Below are positions 11,955 to 23,900 of a DNA stretch of 64,000 bases, in pieces. The notes under the pieces were generated by a model that was given only the letters and a program-made list of their open reading frames with translations, was not told where the DNA came from and searched no databases. The DNA is taken from positions 3,038,001 through 3,102,000 of the forward strand of contig CM073323.1 of assembly GCA_037043015.1 (NCBI GenBank), in the 5' to 3' direction. The stretch comes from Bryum argenteum (Eukaryota; Streptophyta; Bryopsida; Bryales; Bryaceae). Each line of letters starts with the position of its first letter. The stretch's first letter is position 1. A program made the translations under genes and the position numbers.

Positions 11955-14390
11955 ATGGAGTTGGGCCTTCGAAAAAAGAAAATGAGGGGAAAGCACATAC
12001 AAGATTCAACATGTCTTGCTAGTAATGAAAAAGCAAGTGCGAAGGAGAATGCAAAAGTTGGAGGAAAGATGCTTTCTACATCGACACTTACACAAGTTTG
12101 TGTACAACCTGGCCACCCTCTTCGTGTTAGCAGCAACGCTACACCTCTACAACAAACCACCAATCGTAGCTTGGAGTTTTTGGTGTGGGAGGTAACCATC
12201 TTTTATTCTTCTTTTATTGAGTTTCATAGATGATCTTACGAAATTTAGATTCTATGTCAATGTAGTTTGGAAAGCACATACAAGGTATCAACTATTCATC
12301 TTATCTCATATATATATTACATGCAGGGTCCCTTGGTATCTCCTTACAATCGCCCCCTTTGCACATTGAAGGTAATTAATGCCTTGCATTATATGTTACT
12401 TGATGGATTACAATACAACAAATGCATTTGTTTTATGTTTATCCTTGAAGAATCCTCATTATTTCCACCAAATGTGTAAAGCCATGTTCTCAAGGAAAAG
12501 TTGTACGTTCTCCTCGAATTTTTTCTCATGTTATTGAAAGGTTAATTTTTCTCATCATATTGTTTGAAACAGGCTTATCATAAACAAGGCCTTCGTGGGA
12601 AGTAAGTTTTATTTCTATTCATATCATTATTATTATTTTTATTCTAATTCTAATTCTAATTTTTTTTACGATTGTGTATAAGATGAAACCGAATAAGAGT
12701 TGTAGGTGCTCTAACTTGGTCTTGACTAGTGCATTCTTATACAAACTAGATAATTATGCTAATTTGGTAGGCATTCTTCTAGCTTAGTTAGTAAAATATC
12801 TCATTTCAAAGTGTACAACTTTATGCTCTCAAAATCACCTTTTGATGATATATTGCCAAAATAATTTGCTTTCAGGTCGGTATCCGATTGGCCGTCAACA
12901 ATGGTTTCTGCCTATAAGCCTCTTCCCATAGGATACATGAGAAACCGGTAAATTTTTCTTCGGTTTGGAGAATTGTATGACTATCAAATGTCTTAGTATG
13001 TCAACTTTAGATGCAAATAATAAAGCTCATGGGTTAGGTGTTAATAAATTTTACTACTTATTAGAATGATAACATTTCACCTTCTAGTGAGTGAAATGAA
13101 CATCAAGAATGGTGAATATGTATTGGTTTTATAGCATGAGAAACAACTTGCAACCCATGTGGTATTGAATTTTTTTTTATTGATTTTGCAGAAATAACCA
13201 AGCAAAGGCGGAAATTCTTCTATTTTGCCCAAAGGAAGAGAATAAATTTGTTGTTGAACTGGCTAAAAGAGAAATGGTTAGTGACTTGATATCCTACTTT
13301 GATTTATACGGTATACAGAGCAACAAAATTTGTCATAAAATGACATCAATCTAACCATGAGAGTATAATGTTTTATTTCTCATTTATGGAATAGCAATCA
13401 ATTTGACGAATACAATATTTTCTTTGTCTACCTAAACTTTGGTCATTACAAGACATGAAAATGGTTATGTTCTTTTGTGACTACTTAAAAATGGTATAAT
13501 AAGCATATGAAATCTTATGTAATTGCAACCCAATAAGCGGGTGTTACTGTGGAGTTTTTGTGTTGAGATATGCCATTATGCCTTTGGAATATGTTCATAT
13601 GTACCGCTACAATTCTAAACTTAGCATATAATTTTAACATTTGAATTTATTTTATATGGAAACAACACCTACTAACAACATGTTATGTACACAGTGTATA
13701 TGGATCAAGCTTCCTTCACAAGTTCTCTTTCTTGGCCACCCGGAAGCCAAGAAGCCTTACCGTTTGGCTGGCATGTTGTTTCCAAAGGTATGTAATCTCA
13801 TATAGAATTTTGTATTTTTTATGACTATATTATATTGTATAAATTTATATAATATTTTCCTTAGTATATTTACTTGTAGTATGTGATGTTAGTTTCTACA
13901 TATCATGGCATGGTTATTATACAATTGAATACTTGTTTCCATCATAAGAACTAAAACTGTGGAATTTGCACAGGACATAATCAAAGCTCTCACACCTACA
14001 CCAACTTCTATCACTCCAACACCTACACCAACTTCTGCCGCTCCAACACCTACACCAACTTCTGCCGCTCCAACACCGACACCAACTTCTGCCGCTCCAA
14101 CACCTACACCAACTTCTGCCGCTCCAACACCTACACCAACTTCTACCGCTCCAACACCTACACCAACTTCTACCGCTCCAACACCTACACCAACTTCTAT
14201 CGCTCCAACGTTGACACCAATTTTTGGTACAGATTATGATGTTGAACAAAACATGCCAGAAGACAATAATCCCGAATTGTATGAGCATATTGAAGGAAGT
14301 GTCAAGTTCAATTATCCTGATAACGAGTTGCTACCTATGGGTATTGAAGATCCTAGCTATTCTGATTTTCTAGAACTATGGATAGATTGA
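11955..14390 (+). CDS. Unrecognised spliced gene with Thr/Pro/Ala repeat and acidic C-terminus
   Basis: Exons supported by splice sites and phase are 11955-12191, 12327-12371, 12876-12947, 13192-13276, 13695-13787 and 13974-14390. One or two short exons between 12440 and 12605 are uncertain, so the model is incomplete. The start at 11955 is the first ATG of an open frame rich in Lys (LRKKKMRGK). The middle exons encode a compact unfamiliar segment with YKPLPIGYMRN, KAEILLFCPKEE and FLGHPEAKKPYRLAGMLFPK. The last exon has about eight copies of a 9-residue unit (TPTPTSAAP; 27 bp), then an acidic end (PELYEHIEGS, DFLELWID). The acidic tail could be an activation-type region, but that is speculation. 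I do not recognise the family. Consistent splice phases across the last four exons argue for a real gene. Confidence 0.55.
13990..14215 (+). repeat. 27-bp coding tandem repeat
   Basis: About eight copies of a unit based on ACACCTACACCAACTTCTGC encode TPTPTSAAP-like repeats inside the last exon of the unrecognised gene. Confidence 0.9.
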
Positions 14391-14528
14391 TAACGAGTTG
14401 CTACCTCTGGGTATTGAAGATCCCAGCTTTTCTAATTTTCTAGAATTATGGATAGATTGAGAACGAGTTGCTACCTATGGGCATTGAAGATCCCAGCTTT
14501 TCTGATTTTCTAGAATTATGGATAGATT
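14319..14528 (+). repeat. 70-bp triplication of the gene's 3' end, stop codon included
   Basis: The segment starting GATAACGAGTTGCTACC at 14319 recurs at 14389 and 14459. Each copy ends in ATGGATAGATT. The first copy encodes the C-terminus and stop of the gene above. The unit is 70 bp, not a multiple of 3, so the extra copies lie after the stop and out of frame. This is a recent duplication, with only a few differences among copies. Confidence 0.92.
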
Positions 14529-14530
14529 AA

Positions 14531-15088
14531 AAGTCACTCTTCCAACAGACCTGTTTGTCAACTGGAACCTTCCTCACTAAGACAATTACTTGATGGATCA
14601 TTTGTTCTGATTCGTTGGATATGGATCATTATGACTAGAATTATCATTTGATGTTATTGTGGCTGATATTTGGATTCTCATATGCTGTGCAACTGAGTCG
14701 AAACGAGTTAAGGGGAGACTATGATCAATCCTTCCTCTCACATTTCTCTCATTGCTTCTGACTATGGTACTTCACACAAGGTACACCTTAAAACTCTCAC
14801 AAGAACAAACATGGCTAAGTTACTCGTACATTCTTGAGGTACTCTTGTAAAGGACGGTAGATTTGGCTTTCATAGAACAGATATAAAAAGGATAATTTTT
14901 ACATTTACATCTCATATTTTCAATCAGATGAAGAACATGAACTGTAAGCATGCATCCTGAAAGGAGAATGTACCTCAAGAGCAACTACTTTTCTCATAGA
15001 ATTGATACATATTCTCTACAGACGGGCACTCTCATCATGTAATTTCGGTACCTTTTGTTGGTATTGGAGTGCTTCTACCTTGTGATCA
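14531..15088. other. Intergenic gap between convergent genes
   Basis: This is the space between the 3' ends of the unrecognised plus-strand gene and the minus-strand SDR gene. It presumably holds their 3' UTRs. No other feature is seen. Confidence 0.5.
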
Positions 15089-17321
15089 TCAGCTTAAAAC
15101 TGATGTGGTCCGGGAACTCAGCTGCAGAGGCTCAAGAACGTCTGATGTGCCTGTGAGTTCCTCGCTCACTGTCCACAACTTTGAAGCCAACTCAGTATCT
15201 ACACCTCTGGTACTCGGGTCCCTCCGGCGACTATCCTCGTAGTAGCCACCCGTGATACCTTCCATTGCAGGCGAGTTTGCTAAATACACTGCCGTCGATG
15301 CACCTTGCTCTGGAGTCTACACCCAAAAAACATGCTCTTCATATCAACCACAACTTTGCATTTCGATGCCTAATCAAATCTACTCTTGAAAGAGCTCGAG
15401 GATACCTCTATTACACTAAGTATTCTCTTCAACGTGTTAGTCTAGCTCTGAGCATGATGATGAATGCAGCAGCTCTGAGCATGCAAATGTTTATGGAATG
15501 TTTACCTTCAAGCCGAAGAGTCTCATTAGTCCTGGCCTGAGCCCTTCAAGCAATGGTATTTTTGTGTACAATGCTTGTGGAAACACGTACCGAATCAACT
15601 GCAACAAAGGAATTGGACTACAAGGTCATGATATGTCATTGCATCATAGTAATTCGAATCAGAGAAATTGGATAACAATGTGTCAATGGTTCGAATGTTA
15701 ATAGATACTTACCTCCGTGTCAACAATGCCTGGGTGCATGCTGTTTGACGTTATAGGAATTCCTAACGTTGTGCAGCGTCGTGCTAGCTCATAAGAAAAT
15801 AGACAGTTAGCTAGCTTTGATTGTCCATACGCCAGCCAATTGTTGTACTCTGCACCGACAGAGCACAAGAATATAACTTCATATGAGAGTCTGTGCAATA
15901 TTGAAATCCAAAATATGTGTAAGGGGAAGTATTCTCCAAGCTTAAAACATATGAGGACAGATCGATGATACGAGTTGGAGGGAAGTGAAAACTTACTCCT
16001 GGTTTTGTAATTTAGGTCGTCGAAGTCAAGGTTCCCAATTCGCTCCGCAGCAGAGGTTAGTACCACCACTCTGGACTTGGTTCTGCAGCAGCAAACCTCC
16101 ATGAAAACGTGACTCAATTGCAAAGCTATAAGAGCGTGTGATCATTGCCAAATGTGATGAAAAGTTACTTTACCCTGGTGAGGCACTTGATTTGAGCTTG
16201 TCAAGCAACAGTGCAGTAAGTAGAAAATGACCTAAATGATTCACCTGCATCAGAAAGGCAAAATATGAGACACCGCGGCCATATTAATTGACTTATCCTG
16301 CTTACAATACCGCCAACAAGAATCACAGTTGCAACCTACTAAAAGTAACCTGTCCAGTCCTTCAAGGAAGCAATACTAACCCCAAGTTGATACTCGAAAC
16401 CATCCACTGTGTACTGAAGTGGGCATGCCATAACTCCTGCATTATTCACCTGTCGAATCACAATATAACCACAGTTTCCATTCGCACCATCATAGAATGT
16501 TCATAGAATATTCGACAAACAAGTCTGTATAAGCTTCAAATTACTGCTCATAGTGTTTGGGTTTCAAGCTTCATGCTTACAAGTGAGTTCAATGGGAGGC
16601 CGAGGTCGAGATAGTCAGCAGCAAACCGGCGGACTGAGGCAAACGAAGCCAAGTCCAGCTGCATTACCCTGTTACATTCCGCAAGGTCAGGATGATCGCA
16701 AAAACTTATACAACCGCTGCGACATATATCACTGTAAACCAGACACTCCAAATTTAGATGTTGGACCTGACAGAGGAGCTATTGGATGCTCGACGAATAT
16801 CCGCCACAGCTTGCTCTCCTTTCTCCATGTTTCTGCATGCTTCCTTGAGCCAATTCACCAAGATTAGTCATACATTGCTTGGAGGTTGATGGTTTGTGAG
16901 AAGTGCAACATTGCCATGGCTGTGGGTTCTCACCAATTGTGACAGCCATGCCCTGCCTTGCAAGCTCCGTGGCAGTCGCCTTGCCTATACCTGACAAATC
17001 AACTCCACCATGAATTTAAAAGAACCATAAAATGCAATACTCGACCTCATTGCAAGAATCGACCATACCAGTGTTTCCACCGGTGACGACGACGTGCCGC
17101 TGGTCCGGTGATTGAGCTGCTCTGCACAACCCATTGGAAAGACTCCTGCGTACACCCTGCAAGTCCCGCGCATGAGACATGCATTTGGAAATTCATACAA
17201 ATTCAATACTAAGGCGTCGAATAGCTACCTTGGTAGAGAATGCCAGCTGCAACTGCAGCCCCTTAACAGAATTGGAGAAGCACCACGAGATTCTTGGCAA
17301 TTGGGTGGTCGCAATCGCCAT
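15089..17321 (-). CDS. Short-chain dehydrogenase/reductase, retinol-dehydrogenase/TIC32-like
   Basis: Eleven phase-consistent exons (17321-17229, 17156-17069, 16990-16934, 16839-16767, 16668-16581, 16449-16381, 16244-16174, 16082-15997, 15849-15713, 15598-15506, 15316-15089) encode 360 residues. The Rossmann glycine motif TGGNTGIG is at residues 56-63, NNAG at 135-138, the catalytic Ser at 190 (LTSAAE) and the YGQSK catalytic pair Tyr216/Lys220. These mark an active NADP(H)-type classical SDR. The end (TPEQGAS, GGYYEDS) is typical of the WWOX/RDH/TIC32-like group. About 50 residues precede the Rossmann fold and are Ser/Arg-rich without acids, so a plastid or mitochondrial presequence is likely. 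An in-frame upstream Met exists at 17411. The substrate is unknown. It is divergent from the PI4K gene across about 600 bp. Confidence 0.88.
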
Positions 17322-17918
17322 GGATAAAGAAAGCGCCGCAATAGAACTCTTGCCAATCGATAAGCAGACTTGCAACAAGCAGCAAACTCCTAAACTGCAG
17401 CTACACCGCAATTGCTACTGTAGAAAGCAATCAATTAACAATGCATACCATAAACAGCATAACTTACATTCTCTTGAAAACACAACCATACAAAATTGCA
17501 GGCACTCAGATTCGGCTCGAGAGAGATGAACTGTCGAACTCTTGTGGCGTCTGTGCTCGAATGAAGATGACATTCATCGATTCGAACGACTTCACTTCCG
17601 GGGTTGATTCACCTTTTGGGCCAAAAGTAGCGGGAGATTGCTTAGTTGGCACGCTGACCTGGCATCTAGTCGTGGATTTAGGGCTCACGGCTCTTTCCCG
17701 AGGACGATGCACATTCTAACTTACTTGCAGTAGATACGTAAAGCACACACCATCGATCTGCATGAGCCTGTACCTAATCGCACAATTGGCACAATCTCCT
17801 TCACCTCCAATACAAAGAATCATGCAAAAGAACCGGCTCTTGTCGCCGATCGGCCAAATTTCGGTATTGATTGATCGGAGCCTTGTAATGTGAGAATGCA
17901 AGTTTCGAGGTCTTCAGG
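17322..17918. promoter_or_regulatory. Shared promoter region of the divergent SDR and PI4K genes
   Basis: The start codons of the two genes are 597 bp apart and point away from each other, so both promoters must lie here. No canonical TATA box stands out. Open frames inside it show no family features. Confidence 0.45.
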
Positions 17919-20900
17919 ATGAAGAAGAAGAAGGCATTAGCGGAGCTCTGCGACCTTCTTGCGGAAGATGGAAATGTGCAGTCGCAGGACGGGCTTTCAT
18001 CGTTATGGAGCCAGTGTCCGTCTCTGAAGAGCCTCGCGGATGAGTCTTTTCGGCCTACTGCTCGACATGTGGACGGAATCTTGGCCGCGGCGAGGTATTT
18101 GCGGCGGGTGAAGGAACTGGAGACGTCGAATTTTGAAGAATTGCTGGAGTTGTTAGTACAATTCATTGTTGCGATCCCGAATGTTTCAAGATTAGACGCT
18201 TGGCCCGTTTTGTTTACTCCTGATAGCTACTTCAGAGAGCTTCTTGATTACTTGGCGGACATTTGCGTGAAATGGCCGAATGCGACGCTTTCCTTGAGTA
18301 ATGCGCTTACGGAGTTTGTTTTGAGTGCCACGGAGAGTGATCCGTTGCTGCGAGCTTTGGCGGAGAATTTTCCAGCTTTAGATCCTGCGGATGCGGATTC
18401 CTTAGCAAATTGTCTCTTGCGCGATTGGCTTCTGCTTCCACATACACCAATGGAGCCGTCGGGCCGAAGCGCCTCATTCCAAAATATCTCGGCTCATAGC
18501 TCCCCTATACGGTTTTTCTTTCCTTCGGACGAGAAAGGTAGTTTGATTGAGGAGCTTCAGGAGGATGTGAGTGACGCTGGAGCTGATATGGATGATGGCA
18601 GCACTTTCTTCACCCCAAATTGTACCCCTGGAGGAACCCCGAGGAGAGAGCCGAGTCCTCGTCAATTGGATGGCAATGGAAGTGGATCTGATTACGCTCA
18701 CGCAAAGAAACGGACTCGTCAGCTACTAACTGCACTGGAATTAGAGTCTGTCGCTGCATTGGAGCGGCAGGAACTCGGTTTTCAACTGTTTGAACAAATC
18801 TTGAGGAAAGTCGAGATACACGAGGAGCTCGTTTCGCAATTGAGCTTGATGGCAATAAGTCAGCTTGGAGCTCTTGTACCGTATCTGAAGGCACGCCTCT
18901 TTCTTCTTCCATTGAAGTTTCTCGCATTGGTAGAAAGGGAGTCAGCGATTTGAGATATTTCATGACTAATATCTAACCTTCTCTTTCCCCTAGTGCAAGC
19001 AGGCTTATGTAACTGGACAGTTTTCTTCCTTTTAACCGTAAGAAGGTTTGTTCACTTCTCATGATATTGTGGATATACCACATGAGGTTTTTCGATGGAC
19101 GAAGATGTACCGTGCCATCTTAGAGTAAGTCTACATTCAATATATTGAGCCCAGCTTGCTCTGCTTGCAACTTTAGTACAAGCAGCAGATCAAGATGTTT
19201 TTTTTCTTCGATTACAATATTGTGGTTATGTTTGTATTCTTGGCAGATTCGGAAGCGTGAGTGGCCAGTGGATCGCCTGCCACTATTGACTAAAATGACC
19301 ATGAAGCTGCAAGCCTCACAAGCCGCTGCCTCTGTGATAACCTTCGTGTGGAAGTCAGGAACAGAAAGGGGGTCCTCAAAGAGTGCAACGAAGAGCCAAT
19401 CTCCTAGAGATCCTACCTTAGAGAGTGTAGCCCTTCTATTAGATGTTGCAGATGCATGCATATTTTCACCTTGGCGAAGGATGAGATCGTGTGAGTGTTT
19501 ATTTAGATCAATTCTTTCTGGGGTATCTAATGCTTGTGCATCACAAGGGAACCAGATTCTCAGGATGCTTCTTCTACGAATCAAGTCGCTTGTGCTGGCA
19601 ACATGCTCCCAAGTAAGTGGATTGTGTTAGACTTCCAATCGCATGTTCTGAATCTTATTCTTTATAGCATTTGTTCTCAAAATTCATGGAAGATCTATTC
19701 TTGGATGAAATTGGAGGGGTTGTATCAAGTACCTTTAATCCCTGATAGGAAGTAAGTAGAGCTTCTGTTTTGCTGTAGGAGGTCTGGTAACCTATATCAT
19801 CATCCTGCATTAATTCTTCGCCAACTGACTTTCGGTTCATGGTGGATGATATGGCACCTTTGACTCGTAGCAACCTTCTTGGTACTGGAGCTTCATAGTT
19901 CTAACCTACTTTTTTACTCATCGTCATGAAATGCCCTGCTGAACTGAGTGAAACCTCCTTAAATGTTGATGGCTGTCAATCAATTCACTATCATATCGTA
20001 ATTCATATGGAGCCTCCTTTGCTGATAAGTGGGAATCAGGCTGACACCTTGGCAGGACATCAAGGACCTGTAATTGAAATCGTCACCAAGACATCTTGCA
20101 ATCTCATTGAAGCTTGCTGGGATGTGGACAGGGCTGCGGTAGAATCCTTTCTCTTGGCTTTGGCTGCATATGGCAGGGAACGTCTTGAACAGGTGACTTC
20201 TCCTACATGCCTGCTACAATCAGATACTGCTCTTGTGCTGAAATCTTCAAATCGGTTTTTAAGCTGCCCATTTTGAGAGAAAATTCAGCAATTTTTGGAT
20301 TTTGAAATCATTGTGTTTTGTTCATATCATCAAGGTCTAACTTGTGATATATCTTACAATCACTTTTGCCGTATGATATGAGCAGGAAAAAAACCACAAG
20401 CAGACAACAATATGCACACAGTTAAACGTGATCCCGTTACTTGCAAATGTGGTGGTCTTGCTGAACAAGCCAGAGGCTGTAGATTTGATTATACCGCTTT
20501 TTGTCGAGAGCTTGGCAGAGGGCGATGCTTCCGTTCCTTGTCTCATGAGATTGAAGGTGAGGATGGGCCTTCAAGTCTGTTCATATCTTGGTTTGTCAGG
20601 TGCCCAGCCGGCCAACGTTTAATTACAGCTAGTATTTACTGTTTGAAGAAGCAGGTGCTTGATGCAGTGGCACGAATGGCTTGCTTGGGTTGTGAGAAAC
20701 CGTATAGGGAGGTTGTGGTCCTCCTGACAACAAGTTATGTGGAGAAGCTCAGTGCAATTGAATCTCCCGAGAGCGACTATCTTGTTCCTGAAGCAAAAAC
20801 AGAACTTCTACAGGTTTCTATTCCTTGTGATAGATATTGTCCGTTCTCTACATTGGAATACATTACTTGTCCTTTATCAATTCATGTACTTATTTCAACC

Positions 20901-23900
20901 TTACTAGTACGTCTACTCTTCTGCAAGATATAGATATACCGTATTGGATCTTCTTTTATGTCTCTAAAGGCATGAGTGAATTGATTTTCCAGATTTTACC
21001 CACGGCTTTCTTGCACATCGCTCAAGGCTTAAAAGAACACAATATTCGTTGCGATTATCGGCAACGGCTTCTTGTACTTTGCATGGATGTGAGCACAATT
21101 GTCGAATCAAGGCTCGGCAGGTTAGTGCTTTTTGTTTCTGGATGATGGATTTGATAGTTGATAATGGAAAATGCACATAAGAGTAATCAATAAGCACAAT
21201 GTCATGAATTCTGGTCCACACAAAAACTGCTGGAGGTGACTGCTCTTGGTATATCAGACATGAATTCTGAGCCTTCTGCATGCTCTGATTGTGGTCGTTT
21301 ATGAGTGCACACAACTGAACGCGTTTTGCTTTTCCCGCCAATGGTTGCTGATTTGATTTACTGCAAAAAATAAGGTCTGATGTAGTCGTGTGCTTGCAGA
21401 CATGGGGCTGATTATCTCGGGCCTCTTCTCCCCGCAATCGCAGAAATATGCTCCGACTTGCTGCCAATGCAGGACGTAGATGCTTCATTGCTGAAGTTGT
21501 TTCGCAACTTATGGTTCTACATTGTCCTGTATGGTTTAGCTCCTCCTATCTATGAAAATCAGCAGCATACTGTGTACTCAAGTCGCCGTGGAAGCCTTAC
21601 TGTTGTCCAAAAAGTTTCGGGCCCGTATGGTAGGACAGAGGAATGGTCGAATGCGGTTATCCGTCTTGCCCAGTCTACTCCACCTCTTGTAAGCTGATTT
21701 CTACTTCAAAACATGTTTCACATTTAAGAGATCGTCCTTTGCAGGCACTCCTTATATATTCGAAGGTTTCTGATGAAGTATATACTTTCTACTTTCAATC
21801 TACTGATGCGATTGTTCTTGGATGATAAGACTAAATTGATTGTGTGGTGATTGATAGGCGGTGACATCGGTGAAGTGGCTGGAGGACGAAGTGGAGCTGA
21901 TTGCGTTGTACAGTACTAAAACCAAACTGGGAAAAGGACATGAAAGAAGTGCTGTCGTGCAACGTGACCTTTTATCTGCTGCAATTGGTGGATGGTTAGG
22001 CGTCGCATTGCTGAAAGATCTCTCAGGTTATCTCGTTCGTTACTTCTTGGATGTTGTGCAGGGCGTCCTACAGTAACATGATGGTTGAGTTCTTTAATTT
22101 TGAAATTGCACGAACAACCCTTTCAGATATTTAGCGCTTACAGTATCATTTTGCTTTTTAGAATTCCTGAATCGAACAAGTGGTGGTGCTCAGGTGTGAA
22201 GGCTACTTACCTCCTTGCTGTAGCATTCTTGGAGATCCTACGGTTCAATCACAAAGGAGGTGTCATCAAAAAGGATAGCGGGGACGTGGATTTCACCAGT
22301 TTGTTAACTTGTCTCTTCAAATATATGGAGTGTCCAAACTTGCCACTTGATCTGCATCAGTGTTTTACAGCAATAGTTCACTGTGCTTTCGACGGTGCTA
22401 TTATATGGCTGGTAAATATTGCAGAGCGATTGTGTTTTCAGCTCATCTCTATTCCCACCGTCCTTGAGTACAAGGGCGTCTTTGTACAACCCTGTTACTT
22501 AGTTCGGGCTATACTGATTAGAAACGCTTTTCAGCGTCTCATTTTTACCGGATACTAGCGAATGAAAGTGGCAGCACCATTGAGTATGTAGACCGTCATG
22601 ACAGGAAAAACGGGTTGCAACTTGTGGCGCTGAGGTTATTGACAAAGAGAAAGCCCTGGTTAGCCATGCTTGCTTTCTTATCAAGCACGGAGCTCATCGT
22701 GAGGAGTCAGTACGCGAACTTGCTGACAGTCTTTTGATCCAGCTTAGAGATAAATTTCCTCAAGTAAGTGTCTGTGCTTGTAAAGGTTTCAGTTGGCAGG
22801 ACCTTCTTAGAACAGAAAATTTGGGAGATACTAAAATCTCCATAGTGGTATTGAAGGTTTAGATATATATCTCTATCTTTTCCATTCAGCTTGTGTCCTA
22901 AGATCGGAAAACATCTTCCAGTTGCTATGGAATGGCCAGTGCTTGGAGGCACTTCTTCGTCTTTTGTCTGAGGAACCAGGAGTTCGCCCAGTGGACCACG
23001 CTTTAAATCCAACTTCTCGGTCTATCATGTATCATATGCACCTACGTGTTAAGGGATGGTTGACCCGTGCTCTCTTCTTTGCTCCCTGTACTGCCCACGG
23101 CCTCGTGCAGGTATAAAACGTTGAAGTTAAAATTTACCTATTTGCCATTGAGTATTTCTGACAGAATGTATGGAATACTATAATTTGCGCTGCTCATCAA
23201 CAAGTTCAGTGTCTTCTAAGGCCTATCATTCTCTCTTCTTGTTCACCTCTGCTTCGCCTATTCTGTGATTCTCTCGCTTTGACAATCTGCGATAGAATAA
23301 AAGATCTTATAAGCGATGTGTGTATCCTAGGAATATATTCGGCGAGTGGGCACTTGGCAGAAGATGGCTACTCTACTCTCCGAGGTTATGTGCGAATTGG
23401 GGAACTCCGGTATGGCGAGTGTACCAGCTGTAGTTGCAGCTACTGCAGCAGCGACAGGAGACGGTATGAGCAGTGCTAACGTAAAATCTGTGGAGTTGAT
23501 GAGCATGAAGAGGCTTCTCGATGGGAACCTAAGCGGACTATCCTACACCAATGCGACACTCTCAGAATGTAATCGATCAGAACATCAGAGATCGAATGCT
23601 TCGAAAGAGAATGTTGGCGCTGCATCTTTTCTGACAGCTCGTTTTGTGCAAGAAATGCAACAATATCGGATGAATTCTCAGCTCGGCCAAACAGTTGATG
23701 GGGAACAGTACAGAGCCACTTGTTTGCAGGCTTCTGCTCTCCTTCTTTCCAATACGGTATTATACAGCTCACAAATTCATGTCAGTTTTGCCTTCCTCAT
23801 TTATTGGCATACTGGGCCCATATCAAAGTGGAAAAACTGAAGTTTCTTGCTTGCAGGGAGCTGGTGGTCTTACAGAGGGTGGCTCACAGCTGCTTCGCCT

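Noticed and set aside
13917..14288. Minus-strand 123-codon frame rich in Cys/Trp repeats
   Set aside because: It is the antisense shadow of the TPTPTSAAP coding repeat.
15670..15695. GGTTCGAAT-like sequence suggesting a tRNA T-loop
   Set aside because: No acceptor or anticodon stems could be paired around it.
19613..20039. Open stretch [12 protein letters not shown] in PI4K intron as an extra exon
   Set aside because: It ends in a stop, and exons 2 and 3 join in phase without it ([10 protein letters not shown]), matching the family.
20964..21488. Minus-strand 174-codon frame
   Set aside because: It spans PI4K exons and introns in antisense and shows no domain.
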